From positions 1 to 36,446 of the forward strand of contig JAUVHO010000022.1 in NCBI GenBank assembly GCA_030593295.1: 36,446 nt of DNA. Direction: 5' to 3'. The notes under the pieces are model-generated. The model saw only the letters and a list, made by a program, of their open reading frames with translations, was not told the origin of the DNA and searched no databases. Shown piece after piece: positions 24,971 to 34,200 of this stretch (positions within the stretch are counted from its first letter, which is position 1; each line of letters opens with the position of its first letter). A program made the translations under genes and the position numbers. The stretch comes from Methanomassiliicoccales archaeon. Its GTDB lineage: Archaea; Thermoplasmatota; Thermoplasmata; RBG-16-68-12; SOIM01.

Positions 24971-25237
24971 CTATCTACCTGCCTTCTTTATCCTATCCTG
25001 CGGTCTGAACATCAGCTTCGCCCCGTTGACCTCAACGTCCTCGGGCAGGGAGAATTTGAACCTGGTTCCATTCTTAGGTATCACCTTCTCCGAGCTGTCC
25101 ACTTCCATGACCAGCGTGTTCTTCGTCTCATCAACTATCAGCCCCTTCATCCCCACATAGCCGCTGTGGGTGGAACTGACGACCTCCGCGGGGAGCCCGA
25201 TGAGCTCATGCTTGTAGATGTTCTTCTTGGATATCAT
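24971..25237 (-). CDS. rnp1: Ribonuclease P protein component 1 (Rpp29/Pop4 type)
   Basis: From ATG 25237 the protein has 88 residues. It contains [21 protein letters not shown] (quoted in part) and GTRFKFSLP, the Sm-like Rpp29 core that supports RNase P RNA in tRNA 5' maturation. An upstream TTG (25258) overlaps the SUI1 gene and is less likely. Its place between SUI1 and uS17 is common in euryarchaea. Confidence 0.93.
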   Translation of the reverse strand: MISKKNIYKHELIGLPAEVVSSTHSGYVGMKGLIVDETKNTLVMEVDSSEKVIPKNGTRFKFSLPEDVEVNGAKLMFRPQDRIKKAGR

Positions 25238-25244
25238 TTGCCGA

Positions 25245-25544
25245 TCATCTCGTTTCAACGTTGAACCCCATCTTTTCCAGGGCCTTCTGAACCTTCTTTC
25301 TGTGTTCTCCTTGCAGTTCTATCCTTCCGTCCTTCACTGTGCCGCCTGCAGCGCACTTGGTCTTGAGCTTCCTGGCAAGCTCATCCATGTTGATGTCGCT
25401 CTCGTCTATTCCCTCGACTATCGTCATGACCTTGCCGTACCTTCTCTTGTCGCTGAATATCTTGATACGCTGTTGCTCTCGCGCAATCTCTTCACACATG
25501 CACAGCTCTTCAGGCAGCCCACATGTCGAACATATCGCAACCAT
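25245..25544 (-). CDS. SUI1/eIF1-family translation initiation factor
   Basis: The 99-residue protein is an archaeal aIF1, which promotes start-codon selection on the 30S subunit. The N-terminus has the typical [14 protein letters not shown] cysteine cluster; the core has [10 protein letters not shown], the conserved [20 protein letters not shown] loop and a C-terminal GHRxKV-like helix. ATG 25544 is preceded by GGAGG at the right distance; an adjacent GTG (25547) is the alternative. Confidence 0.94.
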   Translation of the reverse strand: MVAICSTCGLPEELCMCEEIAREQQRIKIFSDKRRYGKVMTIVEGIDESDINMDELARKLKTKCAAGGTVKDGRIELQGEHRKKVQKALEKMGFNVETR

Positions 25545-25560
25545 CACTTTCCTCCTTTCC

Positions 25561-25776
25561 TCACTCCTGTTGTTTCATTCTTTCTTCTTCTCTAATGATC
25601 GTCAACATTCTGGAGATGTTCCTTCTTATGGCCTGGATCTTCCCAGGATTCCTGGGCGCTCCTCCCATGGCTGCGACTCCCCTCTCGTGCATCAGGTCGC
25701 CTCGCAGCTCCTTCACCTTTGACTCTCTTTCCTCGGGGGTCATCGCGCGGATGTCCTTCGTCTTCAAGAGCGCCAA
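25561..25776 (-). CDS. rpl29: Large subunit ribosomal protein uL29
   Basis: The 71-residue two-helix protein ([21 protein letters not shown]... in part) sits near the exit tunnel. Translation begins with TTG 25776 directly after the uS3 stop (TAGTTG), indicating tight coupling. Confidence 0.94.
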   Translation of the reverse strand: MALLKTKDIRAMTPEERESKVKELRGDLMHERGVAAMGGAPRNPGKIQAIRRNISRMLTIIREEERMKQQE

Positions 25777-26589
25777 CTACTTCTCCTCCTTCTTCGGTTC
25801 CTCTTCCTTGGGTGGAGCTTCTTCGGCCTTCTCCTCCTTCTTCGGTTCCTCTTCCTTGGCCTTGCCCTTGGCTTCTTTCTTGGCTTCTTCAGCTTCAGGC
25901 TCAGCTTTCTTATCCTCGGCAACCGGTTCTTCTTCGGCCTCTTCCTCGCCTTCGGGCGCCTCCTCTGAAGGAGCCTCTGCAACTTCTTCCACGCTGGGCG
26001 GGATAATGTCAATCTCATCCGGGAGCTTTGCGTCGCTCTGCATGATGAGGACCTTGACGCCGATTACGCCGAGTTTCACTTTGGCCACCGAAAACCCTTC
26101 TTTCATCCATATGAACTTGGGTTCGCCACAGTGCTTGATGTGACCTTGCTTGAACTTCTCTGTTCTGTGTCTCCTACCGGTGAGCTTCCCTGAGATGGTC
26201 ACCTGACAGCCCCTGGCGCCCGATTCCATTATTCTTCGGACGGTGGAGTGGCCAGCCCTTCTGAAGTGCCAACCTCTCTCCAAGGCGCTCGCAAGCTTGT
26301 CGGCCATTATCTGTGCGTTCACCGCTGGATTCTTGACCTCTTCAACCTCTATCTGGGGGTTGTCGAACTCGAACTTTGTTATCATGTCCTGAGTAAGTCC
26401 CTTTATGGACTTCCCTCGTCTGCCGATCACTAGACCAGGTCTTTCCGCGAGGAGGGTCACCCTCGTCCCCAGTGGGGTCCTCTGGATGTCTAGACCGCCG
26501 AACCCGGCCCTCTCAGTCTTCTTCATTAGGTACTCCTTGAGAAGGACCCTTCGTATGTTCTCGATCACTATCTTCCGTTCTCCAGCCAA
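25777..26589 (-). CDS. rps3: Small subunit ribosomal protein uS3 with a long charged tail
   Basis: Starting at TTG 26589, one base after the uL22 stop, gives a 270-residue protein beginning MAGERKIVIENIRR, which matches archaeal uS3. The KH domain motif is VIGRRGKSIKGL. uS3 lines the mRNA entry channel. The last 70 or so residues are a Glu/Lys/Ala/Pro tail. An ATG at 26640 would give a longer product but overlaps uL22 by 50 nt and lacks homology, so it is rejected. Confidence 0.93.
   Translation of the reverse strand: MAGERKIVIENIRRVLLKEYLMKKTERAGFGGLDIQRTPLGTRVTLLAERPGLVIGRRGKSIKGLTQDMITKFEFDNPQIEVEEVKNPAVNAQIMADKLASALERGWHFRRAGHSTVRRIMESGARGCQVTISGKLTGRRHRTEKFKQGHIKHCGEPKFIWMKEGFSVAKVKLGVIGVKVLIMQSDAKLPDEIDIIPPSVEEVAEAPSEEAPEGEEEAEEEPVAEDKKAEPEAEEAKKEAKGKAKEEEPKKEEKAEEAPPKEEEPKKEEK
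25781..25859 (-). repeat. 48-nt direct repeat in the uS3 tail
   Basis: A 31-bp identical stretch occurs at 25781-25811 and 25829-25859, encoding two copies of EEEPKKEEK. The tail seems to have grown by recent tandem duplication. Confidence 0.8.
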
Positions 26590-26590
26590 T

Positions 26591-27040
26591 CTATTCCTCC
26601 TCAATAACCTGGAGCACGACCTCGACGTTCGTCTTCTCATGGAACCAAGGAGTGCTCCTGCCCTGGGCCCTTGGTCTGTAGAACTTGTCTGGTTGACCCT
26701 TGGATGCGGCGATTGTGTGAATCCTCAGGTTCTCCGGGTCCAGTCCTGTCGCTTCTGCGTTGCCTTGGGCGCTCTCGAGGATCCTGAGTATCGCCCCAGC
26801 GGCCTTCACCGGATATGCAGCAGGGCCCATGCCCTTCTTGTGCCCTATGTACCTGTTACGTCTCCTGAATGGGACAGCCCTCTTCAGATCCTTCACGTCC
26901 TCCAGGTACTCGACGGCATCCTCTATGTGCATTCCCCTGATCGCCCTGCAGACCTCCTCGCTCTTCTTGGGCGAAATGTCCAGTTCCTTCCCGTACGCAC
27001 GGGACATCGTCTTCGGGTCGAATTCCGTCGTGTAACCCAT
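26591..27040 (-). CDS. rpl22: Large subunit ribosomal protein uL22
   Basis: The 149-residue archaeal uL22 has SRAYGKELDISPKKSEEVCRAIRG (quoted in part) and the RNRYIGHKKGMGPAAYPVKAA loop that reaches the exit tunnel. It starts 12 nt after uS19. Confidence 0.95.
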   Translation of the reverse strand: MGYTTEFDPKTMSRAYGKELDISPKKSEEVCRAIRGMHIEDAVEYLEDVKDLKRAVPFRRRNRYIGHKKGMGPAAYPVKAAGAILRILESAQGNAEATGLDPENLRIHTIAASKGQPDKFYRPRAQGRSTPWFHEKTNVEVVLQVIEEE

Positions 27041-27052
27041 TCTTCTGGCTCC

Positions 27053-27517
27053 TTACTTCAATGGCATGTACTTTGATGATCTCGTCGCGCCGACACCCGG
27101 CCCTGAGTGTGAGACTATGCCTCTGGTCAGAGCGAACTCTCCCAGTGCGTGGCCGATCATCTCGGGTTTTATCGGGACCTGCACGAACTCCTTTCCGTTG
27201 TGAACTGCGATCTTCTTGCCCACGAACTCAGGGAGTATCACTATCTCCCTCCTGTGGGTCCTTATGACGTCTTCCTCGGTCTTCCTCAATCTGTCCAGGA
27301 ACGCTTGCTGCTCGTCGTTCAGACCTCGCCTGTACGAACGCCTCGCCCTGGACGGCAGGAGATCCAATATCTCTTCAAAGCTCAAGGTGGAAAGCTCTTC
27401 CATGGTGAATCCCCGGTATGTGAACTCCTTCTTTCTCCGGGTCTCGATTACACCCTTCTTCTTCCTCGCCCTCCTTCTCGCCGCCTTGCCAGAGGAACTC
27501 GTCTTCTTCTTTGCCAT
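27053..27517 (-). CDS. rps19: Small subunit ribosomal protein uS19
   Basis: The 154-residue protein includes RTHRREIVILPEFVGKKIAV and GHALGEFALTRGIVSHSGPG, diagnostic for archaeal uS19 in the 30S head. A basic N-terminal stretch (KAARRRARKKKG) is present. It directly follows the uL2 stop. Confidence 0.95.
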   Translation of the reverse strand: MAKKKTSSSGKAARRRARKKKGVIETRRKKEFTYRGFTMEELSTLSFEEILDLLPSRARRSYRRGLNDEQQAFLDRLRKTEEDVIRTHRREIVILPEFVGKKIAVHNGKEFVQVPIKPEMIGHALGEFALTRGIVSHSGPGVGATRSSKYMPLK

Positions 27518-28219
27518 CTATCTCCTTCCTTTCTTCTTTTTCTTCGGTGAAAGCCTCCCGACCTTTCGTCCTGGAGGCGCATTAGCTGAAACTGTGCTCG
27601 GCTTCCCAACATGCTGGTGAGCACCACCGCCGTGGGGGTGGTTCACCGGATTCATGGCCACTCCGCTGACCCTTCGGGCTCTCTTCGCCTTGCTCTGATA
27701 AACGTGGAACTTCTTCCCGGCCTTGGCGAATGGACGCTCCGTCACTCCACCAGCAGAGACAACTCCGATTGTAGCCCTGCACCTGGGGTTGAGGTTCTTG
27801 TACTTCCCTGATGGGAGCTGGACAACCGTCTCCCTGCCGTGGCTGACAACGACAGCTGACGATCCAGCAGTGCGGGCGAACTTACCGCCGTCTCCTGGCA
27901 TGGATTCCACGTTGAGTATCAGAGTGCTTTCTGGAATATCACCAATTGGCAGAGTGTTGCCCCTGTCGATGATTGTCTTGCCGATCGTGACAGTCTGACC
28001 TTCCTGCAAGCCTTCTGGGGCTATCATGAGAACGGTGCCAGATGGGAAGGAAACTTTGGCCAGCGTCGCACTTCTTCCTGGGTTTCTGACGATCTTTGTC
28101 ACGTTGCCCTCTTCATCCTCGTAAGGTGGGTGTGCCACTTTTCCGTGATGCCTGTGGCTGGGTGAACGATATGATCGGGAGCCTTTCCCTCTTCTCCTGG
28201 TTCTGATCCTCTTTCCCAC
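27518..28219 (-). CDS. rpl2: Large subunit ribosomal protein uL2
   Basis: The 233-residue protein has the peptidyl-transferase-centre loop GVAMNPVNHPHGGGAHQHVG, including the conserved His in the HGGG region, and the N-terminal RGKGSRSYRSPSHRH. It lies 8 nt after uL23. Confidence 0.97.
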   Translation of the reverse strand: MGKRIRTRRRGKGSRSYRSPSHRHHGKVAHPPYEDEEGNVTKIVRNPGRSATLAKVSFPSGTVLMIAPEGLQEGQTVTIGKTIIDRGNTLPIGDIPESTLILNVESMPGDGGKFARTAGSSAVVVSHGRETVVQLPSGKYKNLNPRCRATIGVVSAGGVTERPFAKAGKKFHVYQSKAKRARRVSGVAMNPVNHPHGGGAHQHVGKPSTVSANAPPGRKVGRLSPKKKKKGRR

Positions 28220-28227
28220 TTCACCAC

Positions 28228-28512
28228 CTAGAATATACCAATCCTCATGCTCAGGTCCTTGGCGTCTTCTCCTTCTGCCAGCTTGATTATGGCGTGCTTG
28301 CCTTCCTTTGCGATCCTGGTGTAGACCTTCTCGACCTTGACCTCGAATGTCTTCTCGAACGCCTCCTTTATCTGAGGTTTGGTGGCGGTCCTCTTGACTA
28401 TGAACTCAATCCTGTTCCCGTCCTTGAGATCTTGTGCTGGCGTTCCGTCTATGGCGTTCATGGATTTCTCTGTGACGTACGGGTGCAACAGTATCTGGTG
28501 TCCGCTTTCCAT
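28228..28512 (-). CDS. rpl23: Large subunit ribosomal protein uL23
   Basis: The 94-residue protein with HPYVTEKSMNAID and IEFIVKRTATKPQIKEAFE is the exit-tunnel docking protein for SRP and chaperones. It starts 1 nt after the uL4 stop. Confidence 0.95.
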   Translation of the reverse strand: MESGHQILLHPYVTEKSMNAIDGTPAQDLKDGNRIEFIVKRTATKPQIKEAFEKTFEVKVEKVYTRIAKEGKHAIIKLAEGEDAKDLSMRIGIF

Positions 28513-28513
28513 T

Positions 28514-29320
28514 CTACCACTCCTTCAGTTCTTCAAACGCCTTTGCACTGAATAGCGTCAATCTTCCAGGGTCCCCACCTGGAGCGAGGGCCTCTGGGCT
28601 CAATTGCTTTGGCGAAATGACATCCACGCCAGGCAGGTTCTTGAATGCCATGCCTCCCTTGGATGGGTCCGATATCACGAAAAGGAAGCTCTTGGGGGAC
28701 TTGTATCTCCGTCCTCTCATCTTGCCTCTTCCGGCCCTGACCTTCCTTCCGTTGCTCGCCCTTTCCACGTCCTCATATACTCCCAGCTTCGTCAGGAAGT
28801 CCACCGCTTCCGCGGTCTTCTCCAGGTTCTCGACATCGTTCTCAATGACGACTGGAAGTGTCAGTTTCTTCTTGAATCTGTGACCTCTGCCCGCGACGAT
28901 CTCTGGGTCCTTTATCGCGCTCAAAGCAGAGTTCTTGGCAGTGAGTCTCTCCTTTCGGTTGATCTTCATCGACCAGTCCTTCCACGGGCGGGGTGGATGG
29001 GCTCTTCTGCCTCCGACCACTCCGGGTGACTGGACCGCTGTTCTCCCACCGGTCATCCTCTGGACACGCGCAGAACCTCTGCCTTTTCCCCACGTGGACG
29101 CAGCATGTCTCATCCCGGCTCCCTTGCCCGGTCCATAGCTTTGCCTCCTGTTCGCTCTCGCGGCCAAGACGGCTCTCCTGACAAGGTCCCTTCGGACTTC
29201 TCCCAAGAAGACCTGAGGCAGGTCTAGGACGTCGGAAGCCTTCCCTCTGAGGGAATACAGATTGACCTGGTTAGCACCCTTCGCCTTCTTCTTCGCTTTC
29301 ACGGTCTTCTTCTCAGCCAT
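28514..29320 (-). CDS. rpl4: Large subunit ribosomal protein uL4
   Basis: From ATG 29320 the protein has 268 residues (MAEKKTVKAKKKAKG, then VNLYSLRGKASDVLDLPQVF). The tunnel loop reads YGPGKGAGMRHAASTWGKGR. A start 90 nt further upstream would overlap uL3 and has no homology. It follows the uL3 stop by 4 nt. Confidence 0.95.
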   Translation of the reverse strand: MAEKKTVKAKKKAKGANQVNLYSLRGKASDVLDLPQVFLGEVRRDLVRRAVLAARANRRQSYGPGKGAGMRHAASTWGKGRGSARVQRMTGGRTAVQSPGVVGGRRAHPPRPWKDWSMKINRKERLTAKNSALSAIKDPEIVAGRGHRFKKKLTLPVVIENDVENLEKTAEAVDFLTKLGVYEDVERASNGRKVRAGRGKMRGRRYKSPKSFLFVISDPSKGGMAFKNLPGVDVISPKQLSPEALAPGGDPGRLTLFSAKAFEELKEW

Positions 29321-29324
29321 CTGA

Positions 29325-30326
29325 CTACGCACCTTGTTTGGATTGGGTCGATAAGTAAGTAAGCTCAACCTCAGCCGGCTCCACGCTCGGAGTGGTTGGA
29401 CGTGCCGCATCCCTCATCCTTATGAGTCTCTTCGCCGGTCCTGGCACCGACCCGTGAAGTATCACATAACCATTCTTGACATTGCCATAGTGAAGGAATC
29501 CCCCATTGGGGTTGATCTCTTCTCCACTGTCTCCTATCTTAAGCACCCTTTTGTTGTGTTCGGTCCTTTGATGGTATCCTATCTGTCCCGCCATCGGGAC
29601 TGTGGGTCTTGTATATCCCGGATAGAATGTTCCGATGGTTCCTGCCAATCTCCTGTGTTTCGAGTTTTTGTGGTCGAGGAGCTTAATGCCCCAACGCTTC
29701 ACAGGTCCGCCGAACCCCTTGCCCTTTGTAATGGCGGCCACATCGACGAACTTGCCCGCGGATGTGAAATCGGCTATCTCGATTGTCTTCCCGATGCGCT
29801 CCTTCGCATACTTGATTCTCTCCTTGGTGGTTCCTCCGCCAATATGGAGCTCCATGATCTCCGGGACCTTCTTCGGGACGCCTGACACAAGGGCCGGCTG
29901 GGTGTAGGTGATCAACCTGACCTCGTCGACTTCTTCGGGATTCACGCTCTTCCATGCGTCCTTGGAGCTCTTCTTCGGAATCGGGAATCTCTTCCGGAGG
30001 TTCTCATCCAGCTTTGATGTCCAGATCTCGGAAAGCGTCTTGCTTCCGTCAGCAGTGTCTTGGTAGAACCTTACCCCTGCAACCTTCATCGGAGGAACTT
30101 CTATGATCGTGACAGGTATCTGAACCTCCTGGCCCGTGGTCGTGCTGGTCTTTCGGTAGTCCACTACGAAAGCGTGCGTCATACCGGCTTTGAATCCTGC
30201 AAAACCCTGTATCCTTGGACCATCATCGGTCTGTGGCCAGGAACCGAACTTCGGAACTTGAGAACTAGCTCTCTTCCGGGGCGAAAAGCCCATTGATCCG
30301 TGACGAGGGCGGTGCCTCTTTGGCAT
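29325..30326 (-). CDS. rpl3: Large subunit ribosomal protein uL3
   Basis: The 333-residue archaeal/eukaryotic-type uL3 begins PKRHRPRHGSMGFSPRKRA and contains GFKAGMTHAF and KGKGFGGPVKRWGIK. It is first in the ribosomal cluster and follows a leader of about 157 nt if transcription starts from the TATA near 30505. Confidence 0.97.
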   Translation of the reverse strand: MPKRHRPRHGSMGFSPRKRASSQVPKFGSWPQTDDGPRIQGFAGFKAGMTHAFVVDYRKTSTTTGQEVQIPVTIIEVPPMKVAGVRFYQDTADGSKTLSEIWTSKLDENLRKRFPIPKKSSKDAWKSVNPEEVDEVRLITYTQPALVSGVPKKVPEIMELHIGGGTTKERIKYAKERIGKTIEIADFTSAGKFVDVAAITKGKGFGGPVKRWGIKLLDHKNSKHRRLAGTIGTFYPGYTRPTVPMAGQIGYHQRTEHNKRVLKIGDSGEEINPNGGFLHYGNVKNGYVILHGSVPGPAKRLIRMRDAARPTTPSVEPAEVELTYLSTQSKQGA

Positions 30327-30441
30327 GGGATACCTCGATAGTTCTCTCTCTTCTCAACGTTTCGAGAGGTTCCTTCGCATTCTGTTGGTCCGACCGTGGC
30401 GATTCCTGCGATCCGAAAACGATTGGACCGCATTGTTGGGA

Positions 30442-30456
30442 GGGAAACCCTTTCCC
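30442..30456 (-). promoter_or_regulatory. Hairpin in the leader of the ribosomal cluster
   Basis: Arms GGGAAA and TTTCCC flank a 3-nt loop, about 115 nt before uL3. It may belong to a leader structure; no known ribosomal-protein binding motif is recognised. Confidence 0.3.
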
Positions 30457-30504
30457 ATATCGTCTGGTCAGATGCGATGCGCTCTGTTCCAATATTCTAT
30501 ACCG

Positions 30505-30512
30505 TATTTAAT
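30505..30512 (-). promoter_or_regulatory. Probable promoter of the ribosomal protein cluster
   Basis: The minus strand reads ATTAAATA, the best TATA match upstream of uL3. Transcription would start near 30483. No gap inside the cluster has a comparable element, so most of the cluster is probably one transcript. Confidence 0.45.
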
Positions 30513-30944
30513 GTTTATGGAACTGGGTGATGGGAAACGAAGGGGCAGATTCTCGGGAAATAGGACGTGAATGAAAGGTCTCGACGACTCCTTCTCTCGC
30601 TCCTTCGATTGATCGATTCAAGCTTGGTCATCATCTCATAAGATACCTGCAGTTGCTCCATGGCTATACGTTTCTGACTTGGCCTTCATCCTACTATCGC
30701 AAGGGGTCCAGTTGCCACGCCTGTGAGAAAGCCTCTCATACCCCCCAATTCGATATTTCTGGCAGAGGATGGGACATATCTCAGATTTGTCAAGGGGGAC
30801 GGGATGGATGAATGCTTTCAAAGCCAACACGGGACATCATGTTAGAGATTCACATGATTATTGTTATCGCGGTCAACTCTTGATAAGGAGCGCCGAGGTG
30901 GAGCGCCGTGAGGAAATACCAACACGCTCTAGGGAGGAGAACAA
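30513..30944. other. Intergenic region without a recognisable gene
   Basis: About 430 bp upstream of the cluster promoter hold no convincing coding frame on either strand and no tRNA or rRNA signature. The only features seen are a repeated GAGCGCCG (about 30889-30913) and a GGGAGG ribosome site just before ATG 30945. Confidence 0.5.
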
Positions 30945-31148
30945 ATGAAGTGGAAACTTGTGGCAGTTCTTGCATCATTCCTTATGGTTGCGATGGCCTT
31001 CGCTGTCGTCGCAGTTGCTGAGGACAACGCGAACGTCGTCCCTGAACTGTCTGCTCTTGAGAACGACAACATCGCAAAGGCCGATTTCGATAGAAAGGTA
31101 GCCGAGGGCATTGTCCTTGGCAGTTCTTGTTATCAATATCGCTTCTGA
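30945..31148 (+). CDS. Small exported or membrane-anchored protein of unknown function
   Basis: The 67-residue product has a clear signal peptide: positive MKWK, a hydrophobic core to about residue 24, and a possible cleavage after AVA before EDNAN. GGGAGG lies 8 nt before the ATG, so translation is likely. The remaining 40 residues are acidic and have no recognisable domain; they end in GSSCYQYRF. It may be a complete small secreted protein or the 5' remnant of a longer one. Confidence 0.55.
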   Translation: MKWKLVAVLASFLMVAMAFAVVAVAEDNANVVPELSALENDNIAKADFDRKVAEGIVLGSSCYQYRF

Positions 31149-31242
31149 TAAAAGAATGAGCACCTTTATTTTACATCCCCAAGTTGTTGATTCCGATTGT
31201 CGTTGAGTGGTTGTTACGGCAATAACCAGGAGATTCACCCAG

Positions 31243-34200
31243 ATGGTGGTGTGTAGTTCGACCGAGCCGGCCAAAATCGGAAAGCCTGATTCCAACGCTT
31301 CAAAAGAGGAGGTACCAAAGCCATCAGCGAATCGGGACCAGAAGAAGGAGAAGAGGCTCCGGTCGCTGATCAAGAATGTCAGCATCCTCATCAAGAATGC
31401 CAAGGAACTGGGAGCTAATGTGGCGATCGCAGAGGAATGTGTCAAGAAGGCGGAGAAGGCTCTCAAATCCCTCGAGTACAAAGAGGTTCCGGGCTTGGTG
31501 AGGAACTCCAAGGCGGAGGTTACGGAGGCCAAGAGATACTTCAGAGCAGAAAGGATGATCCAGAATGTCCTGCCTGTCGTTGATCACGCGGATGAGATGG
31601 GTGCTGACATATCCGAAGCAATGGAATTCCTGAGAATAGCCCAGACATCTCTCGAGGAAAGGAACTTCGGCGTGGTTTCAGTGAGTGTGAAGAACGCTCG
31701 AAATGCCATCAGGCGTTCCAAGAAACGGAAGAAATCGAACGATATCCTGGAGAAGATGTGGAGCCAGATAGCCGCATCTGAGGAAGAGCAACTCGACGTA
31801 TCCAAGGCAAAGGAACACCTTCAGAGGGCCGGACAGGCGCTGACAGAAGACAGACACGCCGAGGTCCAGAAGTGCTTCCAGAGAATGAAGAAGGCCGTCT
31901 CAGATGCCAAGCTCAAGAAGAAGATGGAGGACAAGCTCCAGAGCGTTCGTATGGACTTGGAGGAACTCAAGGCCATGGGCGTCGACGCCTCAGCCGGCGA
32001 AGAGACAATGGAAAAGGCCAGAAAGGCCATGGAAGAGGGCAAGTACTCAAAGATGCAGAACCTCATCCTGAGGAACAGAAGATGGATAACGCGGGAAAGG
32101 AAGAAGAGGGAAACCGAAGTTCTCATGGACGCAGTGGGGGCATTGATGGAGAAAGCCAGCAAGGGTGGCGAGGACTTCCTTAATGCCAAGGAACTTCTGA
32201 AGAGCTTCAAGGAGGCCATTCTCTCCGACCAGGTCTCGGACCTTCAGGATCTGATACAAAGGGACATTGAGGAAACAAAAAGGGACGAAAGGGCCCAAAG
32301 GTCAGTACGTCGGTTCCGCAGGATCAGGAATCTCCTCAAAGATATGGAGGAGCAGGGTGCGGATGTCTCAGAGTTACGGTCAATCATCAAGAACGTCCAA
32401 TATGCCTTCCAGGAGGGGAATCTGGACAAGGCAGAAGCCCTCATGGAGGAGATTGAGCGTATCCAATCAATTGCCAGGCTATCCCAGGAAAGGGCCCAGG
32501 ACTTCCTTCACAAAGCCAAGTCATCGGTGATGCAAGCGCGGAACTTGAATATGGAGATCACTGACGCAGAAGATCTTGTCGCTGTTGCAGAGACTCTTCT
32601 GAGCGAAGAGAACTTCTTGGAGGCCCTGGAGAAGGCGAAGAAGGCATACCGGATAGCTGAAGAAGGTCTCCCGGAAGAGTCAATGGTCAAGAAGAAGGAG
32701 ATGGAGAAGAGGCTTGCCGATGCAAAATCCGTACTGGATGAGGCCAGAAGGGCAAACGTCGATGTTTCTGACTCCGATGATTCCCTTCTGGAAGCAGAGA
32801 GAGCCGCAGAAGAAGGGAGACTCCTCGATGCCGAGAATCTGATCACACGGGTCGAGAAGCTCGTTCAAGAACTCACATCATCATTGGAGGACGTATCTGG
32901 TGAGTTCATTGCTTCTATTCGTTTCGCCCTGGACAAGATGGCGGAAGCTGGCATCTCCGTTCCCCAGGTGGAGAGCGTTTGCAGGACGGCGGAGGACCAT
33001 CAGAACCAGGGACACTATCAGAAAGCCATCGAGTACGCAAAGATGGCTCAAGGGCTTCTCGAAGAATCTGAGAAGTCCATCGAGTTGTCCGCAAGAGAGA
33101 ATGTCGGGGCCATCAAGGAGGGAATCGAGCGAGCAAGGGCGACCGGTGCTCGAGTGGAAGAGGTCGAGGTCATATTGGAGGACGCTAATCTGGCTATTGA
33201 AGAAAAGGACTACTCGAAGTACAAGGTCCTCGTTGAGAAGGCAGAAGGGTCCCTCAGAGAAGCGGAGGTCGTGTACCTCAGCGCTCGGGCCATTCAAGAG
33301 CTTGAGAACGCAAAGGCGCTGATAGAAGAGGCCAAGAGCATGGGAGTGGGCCACACAGATGAAGCCGACATAGTCATGAAGAAGGCCCAGGATGCTTTCG
33401 AATCCAAGAATTACGGAATTGTCTCCATGCTCACCGATACCGCCCGAGAGATGGTCGGGGAGTCGAAGAAGAGAAAGCTCATCGAGGAATTCGTCGGAAA
33501 GAGCAAGGTCATCACCGAGCTCATTGAGAGAGCCGAGGAGGCTGGGGTCGACGCCAGAGAAGTGCAGGAGCTCTTTAAGGGCGCACAGGAGAGCTTCGGC
33601 GAGGACGATTATGAGGCTGCGCTGAGGTTGGTGGAGCAATCGGAGGGCATGGCCCGGAACCAGATCGGCAAGTTCCTCCAGGAGAGGTTCCCGAAGGTTC
33701 TCGTGAACCTCCCGGCCGGAGCCGTTGAATCGAACATCTGGAACAAGTACACCTTCGAGGTCAGCAACGAAGGGGATATCGCCGCCGAGGACGTGAAGGT
33801 AAACCTGAAGGGAGATTTCGAGGTCAAAGGACTGAAACAGATCGCAAGCCTTCTGCCGAAAGAGAAGAAGAAGATGGAGGTCGGACTCAAACCCAGAGTC
33901 GATGGAAATGTTCCGGTGGATGTGTCAGTCTCCTTCAAGAAACCGTTAGAGGATACCTGCTTTGAAGTTCAGAAGGAATCCAACCTGAACATCAGCAAGC
34001 TCGGGACCTACCTAGTCGATGACGTCTTTCTGGTTCATAACGACGGCAGGCTGATCACGCACGAGGCTCGGGAGTTCAAGGAGGGAGTGGATGACGACAT
34101 CTTCAGCGGAATGCTCACTGTGATGCAGGAGTTCGTTCGAGATTCGTTCGGAACCAGAGCGACCACAGGCCTCAGCAGGATGGACTTCGGTGACAACAAG

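Noticed and set aside
30179-30492. Short minus-strand frames overlapping the start of uL3 and its leader
   Set aside because: They overlap uL3 in another frame, lack homology and have no ribosome site.
30590-30660. A possible C/D-box RNA on the minus strand (GATGATGA near 30630)
   Set aside because: No CTGA D box is found at the right distance and no D'/C' pair.
30660-30770. Possible tRNA-like stretch
   Set aside because: No TTCGA arm context, no acceptor pairing and no anticodon stem could be drawn.
31130-31151. Inverted repeat TTATCA...TGATAA at the end of the small exported gene
   Set aside because: The arms are only 6 nt and AT-rich with a 10-nt loop, so chance is likely; no T-run follows.
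32881-33639. A long minus-strand open frame within the giant repeat gene
   Set aside because: Leu-rich antisense of a Glu/Lys-rich helical protein; such frames appear along the whole gene and carry no start signals.
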